Assembly: GCA_021199375.1 (NCBI GenBank)
Contig: JAJQIB010000031.1
Coordinates: forward strand, 59,699-123,698
From: Ruminococcus sp.
GTDB lineage: Bacteria; Bacillota; Clostridia; Oscillospirales; Ruminococcaceae
Reading direction: 5' to 3'
Length of the DNA: 64,000 nt
The position numbers and the translations under genes were made by a program. The notes under the pieces were generated by a model. That model was not told the DNA's origin. It was given only the letters and a program-made list of their open reading frames with translations, and searched no databases. Positions 59,194 to 64,000 of this stretch are shown here, piece by piece (position 1 is the stretch's first letter; each line of letters starts with the position of its first letter).

Positions 59194-59823
59194 TTACTTC
59201 ATATGATTATAGTAAAAAACTGCAAGCTGAGTTCTGTCACGCACATCAAGCTTTAAAAAAATTGCACTCATGTAGTTTCGCACCGTACCCTCACTTAAAA
59301 AAAGCTGCCTTGCAATTTCCTTGTTGCTAAGTCCCTGAGCGACAAGTGTAATAATTTTGAGCTCGGTTTGTCCTATATCAAAGCCCTCGTAATCGAAGCT
59401 TTCGCTTTTTGCTGCATTCATAAGCTTTGGAATACGAGTCATTACCTGCGCTCCGAATACGCTCTGACCGTTCATTACTGCCCTTAATGCTGGGAGGATG
59501 CTGTCAAAATCCTGCTTGATGATATATCCCTTTGCTCCGATTTCAAGCGCCTTTACTATGTATTCATCATCAGAAAATGTAGTTAGAAAAAGTATTCGTG
59601 CATCAGGATTCTCGCTTAATATCCTCTCTCCTGCTTCAAGTCCCGTCATATCCTTCATTCGTATGTCCATCAAAATCACATCGGGTTGATTGTCCCTAAA
59701 AAGTTCAACAGCCTCAGCTCCACTGCTGCCAAGTGCGCACACCTCAATTCCCTCGTGATTTTCAAGTATCGTTTTTAGCGAAGCTGCTACCAGCATATCG
59801 TCGTCAACAATTATTATTTTCAT
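59194..59823 (-). CDS. NarL/LuxR-family response regulator (LnrK-like)
   Basis: The 209-residue protein has a receiver domain (acidic DDD at 7-9, phospho-acceptor Asp in VILMDIRMKDMTGLEA, Lys in GYIIKQD) and a LuxR-type helix-turn-helix (ELKIITLVAQGLSNKEIARQLFLSEGTVRNYMSAIFLKLDVRDRTQLAVF). It probably activates the exporter genes that follow. Start at 59823, five bases after the kinase stop, with AGGAGTAGC before it. Confidence 0.93.
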   Translation of the reverse strand: MKIIIVDDDMLVAASLKTILENHEGIEVCALGSSGAEAVELFRDNQPDVILMDIRMKDMTGLEAGERILSENPDARILFLTTFSDDEYIVKALEIGAKGYIIKQDFDSILPALRAVMNGQSVFGAQVMTRIPKLMNAAKSESFDYEGFDIGQTELKIITLVAQGLSNKEIARQLFLSEGTVRNYMSAIFLKLDVRDRTQLAVFYYNHMK

Positions 59824-59828
59824 ATTCG

Positions 59829-60908
59829 CTACTCCTTTTCGATAGTTACAAACACCTTAAACCCTTTTTCGGATGAATATATTCGTAAATTTCCGCCGAG
59901 CGACTGCGCTCTTGAACGCATATTTTCAAGTCCTATACCGCTTTCGTAGGTTGGATTTTCTACAGTCGGATTTTTGCCGTTGTCCATTACAATCAGTCGG
60001 TAAAATGTGGAATATTCCTGAAGCGTTATATACACTCTGTCACCGCTGCTGTGCCTTGAGGTGTTGTTGAGTGCCTCCTTGATTATCCCGATAAATGCAA
60101 GCTTAATTTCGATTTTAATATCCTCGCTGCAGCCATAATCAAGCGCTACGGAAAAACGTTCAGGCAGCATCCTCATTAGATCTCTTATCGTTTGCTCCAT
60201 GTCAATCGAATCGTCGTGAAGATCATGTACACTTTGACGAATGCTTGTCATTGCGCCGTTTATACTGCTTTGCACACTTTCAAGATTTTCACGCTGCTGC
60301 TCATCCTTTGTAACGACAATTAGCGCACCCATTTGCAGCAGACAGCGCGTGAGAAGATGTCCTACGTTGTCATGAATTTCTCTAGCTATGCGGTTGCGCT
60401 CCTTTAGTGTTGCGGTATACACCTCGTAATCTCTGAGCCTGACAAGCTCCTGATTTTTTTCTGCGAGTGATATATTAAGCTCCTTCGAGTTGTCGCGGAT
60501 TTCAATAAGCTCTCTCCTGGCTATTTCAAGTCGCTCGGTTTTTAGCTCGGTCATTGCCGATACAATTATACCCACAAAGCATAAAAGTACGGTGATGCTT
60601 CCGATTAGAGGAAATGAATAGAGCATTACTATTATCATTGCAATCGAAAGGGGAAGATTTTTTAGCCTTATTAGGTCATAAGCGATAATTGGCAGTCCAC
60701 AGCAAAAGTGAGGCTCAAAAAAGCAAATAAAAATGTATCCGCCGAGAGCAATTAGGGTGAGCTCCTGCTTGTCTAAGCAAAGTGTAAGCATAGAAATGGA
60801 AAAGGTGACAAGCACAATTGCCGCAGCATAGGTTTCGGTTTCGTTCGCGCAAACTATAGCGGCAGTAAGCAGCGTGACGCTTGCCTTGTCAATCATTCGT
60901 GTAATCAA
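59829..60908 (-). CDS. HisKA_3 sensor histidine kinase (LnrJ-like)
   Basis: The 359-residue kinase has about five hydrophobic segments in its first 125 residues, little outside the membrane, a coiled linker (LKTERLEIARRELIEIRDNSKELNISLAEKNQ), and the HisKA_3 motif ERNRIAREIHDNVGHLLTRCLLQ with the phospho-histidine, followed by a HATPase (IKEALNNTSRHSSGDRVYI, VMDNGKNP, GIGLENMRSRAQSLGG). Intramembrane-sensing kinases of this type detect membrane-damaging compounds. TTG 60908 follows GGGGAG by nine bases; the ATG at 60896 is 21 bases from that site. Confidence 0.9.
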   Translation of the reverse strand: MITRMIDKASVTLLTAAIVCANETETYAAAIVLVTFSISMLTLCLDKQELTLIALGGYIFICFFEPHFCCGLPIIAYDLIRLKNLPLSIAMIIVMLYSFPLIGSITVLLCFVGIIVSAMTELKTERLEIARRELIEIRDNSKELNISLAEKNQELVRLRDYEVYTATLKERNRIAREIHDNVGHLLTRCLLQMGALIVVTKDEQQRENLESVQSSINGAMTSIRQSVHDLHDDSIDMEQTIRDLMRMLPERFSVALDYGCSEDIKIEIKLAFIGIIKEALNNTSRHSSGDRVYITLQEYSTFYRLIVMDNGKNPTVENPTYESGIGLENMRSRAQSLGGNLRIYSSEKGFKVFVTIEKE

Positions 60909-60950
60909 GTGTGAAATCTCCCCTTTTGACGTTAGTATGTGCTTTAGTAT

Positions 60951-60979
60951 ATTTTATCATAAAAGCAGTAGCTTGTCAA
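60951..60979 (-). promoter_or_regulatory. Promoter of the kinase-regulator pair
   Basis: On the minus strand TTGACA (60979-60974), 17 bases, TAAAAT (60956-60951). Confidence 0.75.
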
Positions 60980-61030
60980 AAGAAAAGAAGCAAGAGAGGG
61001 CAGGCTGATTTATTTTATTTTCTTTTTCCC

Positions 61031-61059
61031 TTGACAAGAGATTCAATTTGTTGTATAAT
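61031..61059 (+). promoter_or_regulatory. Promoter of the lipoprotein-CBS-carboxypeptidase run
   Basis: TTGACA (61031-61036), 17 bases, TATAAT (61054-61059), a perfect consensus. Confidence 0.85.
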
Positions 61060-61126
61060 AGATGAAGGGACATCGGTTGGGGCGTAAAAGACATATATGC
61101 GCTTGTTTTGGAAAGGATGCCTTAAA

Positions 61127-62044
61127 ATGATTGAATGGAAAAAGACAGCATGTGCTCTTATGGCGCTGGCAGCCTGTCTTATGGCAGGATGCTCTGAAAG
61201 CGAGGACTCTGATTCTTCAAGCACTGCTCAAACCACCTCACAAGAGATTGCGGATAACGATAGTCAGGACGATACAGAAAGCGAGTCGAACAGTGAAGCT
61301 GAAGCCGAGGCTGTGTCTGAAGCTGATGATGAAATTTCGGTTGGCGAGCTGTTAAGTGGTGCGGCTGAGATTTTTGATGGAGATTATACCTATACATCAT
61401 CGATAACCTATTCGGATGATGATAGTGTAAGCTATGATGTAACTCTTGCAAAAAGTGGTGATGAGCTTTATGAGCAAATTGTTACAAATGAAGGCGATGA
61501 GGTTAGCTCAGATGTCATATACTATTTTGATGGAACCACAGCATATAACCTTGATATAGGGCTTGGTATATATTCGCAGACGGATGAAATTGATGAGGTT
61601 AATACCATAGTTAGTGTAGCACAGTTGGGGCTCGATCAAACCACAACGCATATTCCTGACGACACCGAGGGACTTGAGGTTGAGGAGTACACCTATACGG
61701 GCGATACCTATATTACGGTCTTTGATTTTTATTTTGACGATGATGGATCTATGGTCAAGCATACCGTGACATACATCGAAGAGGGCGAGGATGATCTTGT
61801 TCAAACAGTTGAGACTGTAAAGCTTGATGATACTGCTGATGAGGCTCTGTTTGATGAAGAATTGTTTGATGACCTTAAGGATTTTGACGCCATGACAGAG
61901 GATGAGCGACTCTCATTTTGTCAGTCGATTTGCTCTGAATATGGTATAAGCACCGATGATATGTACACGCTCGATATAACCACGGACGATCTAAAAACCA
62001 TAAGCTATGACGATTTTACAACGCTTGTGTATTCGTTTGTGTAA
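61127..62044 (+). CDS. Acidic lipoprotein of unknown function
   Basis: The 305-residue product has a lipoprotein signal (LMAGC, Cys about 22), a Ser/Asp/Glu-rich linker (about 23-75) and a beta-rich domain (ITYSDDDSVSYDVTLAKSGDELYEQIVTNEGDEVSSDVIYYFDGTTAYNLD) that resembles LolA/LppX-type lipid-binding beta sheets in rhythm; this is inference. The very acidic end has no known motif. ATG 61127 follows GGAAAGGATG. First of three genes with envelope character, the next being 38 bases away. Confidence 0.7.
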   Translation: MIEWKKTACALMALAACLMAGCSESEDSDSSSTAQTTSQEIADNDSQDDTESESNSEAEAEAVSEADDEISVGELLSGAAEIFDGDYTYTSSITYSDDDSVSYDVTLAKSGDELYEQIVTNEGDEVSSDVIYYFDGTTAYNLDIGLGIYSQTDEIDEVNTIVSVAQLGLDQTTTHIPDDTEGLEVEEYTYTGDTYITVFDFYFDDDGSMVKHTVTYIEEGEDDLVQTVETVKLDDTADEALFDEELFDDLKDFDAMTEDERLSFCQSICSEYGISTDDMYTLDITTDDLKTISYDDFTTLVYSFV

Positions 62045-62082
62045 GAGCAGTAACAAATTACACTGAAGGAAAGTCTGATACT

Positions 62083-62541
62083 ATGAAAACGAGTAATATA
62101 CTTAAGCTGCTAAAGCCTAAGGCGCTTATCTCGTATATCAGCGAGGACGCTACGCTGCGGCAGGCAATAGAAAAAATGAAAAATCACGGATACACGGCTG
62201 TACCCGTTATAAATAAAAACGGTGAATACGTCAAAACCGTTGCCGAGGGAGATTTTCTTTGGTTTATATTGGCGCATGATATAAAGAGCCTAGAGCAGCT
62301 AGAGGAGTATACGGTTAAGGATATTCCCAAGCGCGTTGTATGCGAGCCGGTATATGTTTATTCGACCATAGAAGATCTTTTTAAGCTTTCGATGAATCAA
62401 AACTTTGTACCCGTTACGGACGACAGAGGAGTTTTTATCGGAATAGTTACCAGAAAAGATATTTTAGGAGCCTGCTATGAGGCACTCAAGGAGAGCGAAA
62501 TGTTTTCTGTCGCTCCTGAATATGAGCGTGAAGAGCAGTAA
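62083..62541 (+). CDS. CBS-domain pair protein
   Basis: The 152-residue protein is two CBS motifs: ALISYISEDATLRQAIEKMKNHGYTAVPVINKNGEYVKTVAEGDFLWFIL and EPVYVYSTIEDLFKLSMNQNFVPVTDDRGVFIGIVTRKDIL. Such pairs bind adenine nucleotides and act as energy or second-messenger sensors (CbpA/CbpB type). There is no attached effector domain. ATG 62083 follows GAAGGAAAG. It is followed after 22 bases by the carboxypeptidase gene. Confidence 0.85.
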   Translation: MKTSNILKLLKPKALISYISEDATLRQAIEKMKNHGYTAVPVINKNGEYVKTVAEGDFLWFILAHDIKSLEQLEEYTVKDIPKRVVCEPVYVYSTIEDLFKLSMNQNFVPVTDDRGVFIGIVTRKDILGACYEALKESEMFSVAPEYEREEQ

Positions 62542-62563
62542 ATTACATAAAGGAGAGATTAGG

Positions 62564-63850
62564 ATGAAAAGGGAAGAATGCAGAAAAAGGATGGCTAAAA
62601 ACCTAAGCGGAAGTGCTGCTTTATATGCTATTCTTATTATGATAATGCTGCTTGCGATCGGCACAGCTGCGGTGGTTGTAACGGGAAGAAGCGACATATC
62701 AGAAAATGACGAGATGCCTGCGTATGCGGCTGTCGAGTCTGAAGAGGAGGAATCCTCATCAGAGGAGGACACATCAAGTGTTGAAGAGGTTCCCGACACC
62801 ACTATGACATATCCCGAAAAGGATTATGATTTCGTAAGAATGGAGCTTGACGAGGTTGAGGCAAAGTACACGGTGCTTTATGACATCTCTGAAAATTCGA
62901 TATACACAGCGAGCAACTACAAGAAGAAGGCATATCCTGCTTCTCTTACAAAAATTATGACCGTTATTGTAGCTTTAGAAAACTGTGAAGATCTTTCCGA
63001 CACCTATACGTTTACGGAGGATGATATTACATCACTAGAGGAGGAGAACGCATCTACTGCTGGATTTACAGCAGGTGAAAAGGTTACGATTGAAGATCTG
63101 CTCTATGGCGCAATGCTGCCGAGCGGTGCGGATGCTACCCTTGGTATTGCAAACTATGTTGCAGGCTCTGAGGACACTTTTGTTGAGCTTATGAATGCTA
63201 AGGTTGAGGAGCTGGGACTTACCGGCACTCATTTTACAAACGCAAGCGGACTTCATGATGAAGATCACTACTCTACAGCGATGGATATCGCAATGATGAT
63301 AAAGTATGCACTTGAAAATGAGGATATTAGCGAGAAGTTTCTAAGCATTATTTCTGCTGAAAGCTATACCACAAGTGAGACTGATGAGAATCCAAGCGGA
63401 ATTACGCTAAGCAGCATATTCTTCCAGAGATATGCAGGCTACTACATTGACCGTGACCTAGACGGAGAAGAGGACGCAGATATTGTCGGTGGAAAAACAG
63501 GCTTTACTGACGAGTCCGGCTATTCGGTTGCGGCGATTTATGAGGCTGATGGTGATTACTATGTATGTGTAACACTTAAGTCCTCAACGGCAGATCAGGC
63601 GACTATGGACAACATTGCAGTTGCTGAGGGATTCATGCCGACCTACGATTTACTTGAAGATCTTGTTGATGTTGATGATGAAGACGACGAGGATGAAGAT
63701 GAGGATGTGAGTGTAGTTGACACTACTCCTGAGGTTATAGATCAGACCGAAAGCGCACAGGAAGCAGAGGATGAAACCGAAAGCGAGGAGGACTCAAGCA
63801 GTGAAGAGGATACCTCATCGGTTATCTATGATGACGACGTGCCGGGCTGA
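62564..63850 (+). CDS. dacF-like: D-alanyl-D-alanine carboxypeptidase (peptidase S11)
   Basis: The 428-residue enzyme trims peptidoglycan stem peptides. An N-terminal membrane helix (ALYAILIMIMLLAIGTAAVVV) and an acidic linker lead to the S11 domain with SxxK at PASLTKIMT (Ser127, Lys130), KTG in VGGKTGFTDESG, and LPSGADATL where most family members have SGN: the asparagine of motif 2 is alanine at 189. A long Asp/Glu/Ser tail ends the protein. ATG 62564 is eight bases after AAAGGAG; the frame is open further upstream over the CBS gene. Confidence 0.9.
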   Translation: MKREECRKRMAKNLSGSAALYAILIMIMLLAIGTAAVVVTGRSDISENDEMPAYAAVESEEEESSSEEDTSSVEEVPDTTMTYPEKDYDFVRMELDEVEAKYTVLYDISENSIYTASNYKKKAYPASLTKIMTVIVALENCEDLSDTYTFTEDDITSLEEENASTAGFTAGEKVTIEDLLYGAMLPSGADATLGIANYVAGSEDTFVELMNAKVEELGLTGTHFTNASGLHDEDHYSTAMDIAMMIKYALENEDISEKFLSIISAESYTTSETDENPSGITLSSIFFQRYAGYYIDRDLDGEEDADIVGGKTGFTDESGYSVAAIYEADGDYYVCVTLKSSTADQATMDNIAVAEGFMPTYDLLEDLVDVDDEDDEDEDEDVSVVDTTPEVIDQTESAQEAEDETESEEDSSSEEDTSSVIYDDDVPG

Positions 63851-63888
63851 TAGATTTTAGCTTGAATTATACTGGAAATATTTGTAGT

Positions 63889-63921
63889 CATGGTATGCTT
63901 TTTGGCGTACCATGATTTTTT
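63889..63921 (+). terminator. Terminator of the carboxypeptidase gene
   Basis: CATGGTATGC (63889-63898) pairs with GCGTACCATG (63905-63914) with one G-T pair, followed by ATTTTTT. Confidence 0.85.
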
Positions 63922-63944
63922 GGCAAGAAAAGAGCCCTGATGAA

Positions 63945-64000
63945 ATGTCCCGACCCCCAAAAGTTAGACCAAGAAACTAACGAAAAGGAGGTCGGGACAT
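63945..64000 (+). mobile_element. Left end of an insertion sequence (IS3-family-like)
   Basis: The end begins TGTCCCGACCCCCAAAAG and continues with TTAGACC, a pattern seen at IS3-family termini, then AAAGGAGG followed by ATG-like ACAT at the window edge, where a transposase would start at 63999. ATGTCCCGACC (63945-63955) and GGTCGGGACAT (63990-64000) are a perfect 11-base inverted repeat, so the mRNA would fold over the ribosome site. The rest of the element lies outside. Confidence 0.65.

Overview
The window looks like a chromosomal segment of a low-to-mid G+C Gram-positive anaerobe of the class Clostridia, most likely a Ruminococcus-like member of the Oscillospiraceae. The reasons are AGGAGG-type ribosome sites, frequent GTG/TTG starts, many TTGACA-N17-TATAAT promoters, Ser/Asp/Glu-rich lipoproteins, the DapL route to diaminopimelate, GTP-type PEP carboxykinase, a CE2-like esterase and an MsmK-type sugar ATPase. 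The genus is inferred from gene style, not from a marker gene. I saw no rRNA, tRNA or CRISPR array.

0-16 kb is mostly core metabolism: 5' end of pckG; a lipoprotein/response-regulator/histidine-kinase operon; and a carA-carB-dapL operon in which carB is fused in frame to dapF, so carbamoyl phosphate synthesis and the last two steps to meso-diaminopimelate share one transcript. Then come a leucine-rich-repeat surface protein, serC-serA, a small membrane protein and an AEC permease. 16-33 kb holds a Zn/Cd-efflux operon (ArsR/SmtB regulator, separate HMA protein, P1B ATPase), ptsH-ptsI with an HPr that lacks Ser46, an SGNH lipoprotein, msmK, a pseudouridine synthase, a MinD-like ATPase behind a long structured leader, mgsA, a DUF218 protein, hisS, two unknowns, aspS and an intracellular CE2-like esterase. 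33-38 kb holds an XRE regulator, a YfcE phosphoesterase, three small unknown genes and a TPP-riboswitch-controlled thiD-thiC-thiE operon.

38-55 kb is accessory in character: a membrane ORF without a clear start, a zeta-type toxin/antitoxin pair bracketed by two ~128-bp direct repeats, a 5'-truncated NYN gene, a lipoprotein/ABC-2 transporter cassette, and a magnesium island. The island has two P-type Mg ATPases, an orphan winged-helix regulator, MgtC, a DUF3784-like protein and three tiny ORFs: a 39-aa membrane peptide coupled to mgtC, a 31-aa leader ORF before the second mgtA, and a 49-aa membrane peptide after it. Convergent feoAB and a divergent AraC regulator (probably leaderless mRNA) follow. 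55-61 kb is a two-component system plus ABC exporter with the LnrJKLMN gene order. 61-64 kb holds a lipoprotein, a CBS-pair protein, a D,D-carboxypeptidase and the left end of an insertion sequence.

The strongest candidates for new biology are the CarB-DapF fusion with a preserved internal start site, the magnesium island with its micro-ORFs and acidic/proline leader peptide, the structured RNA before the MinD-like gene, and the repeat-bracketed toxin module.
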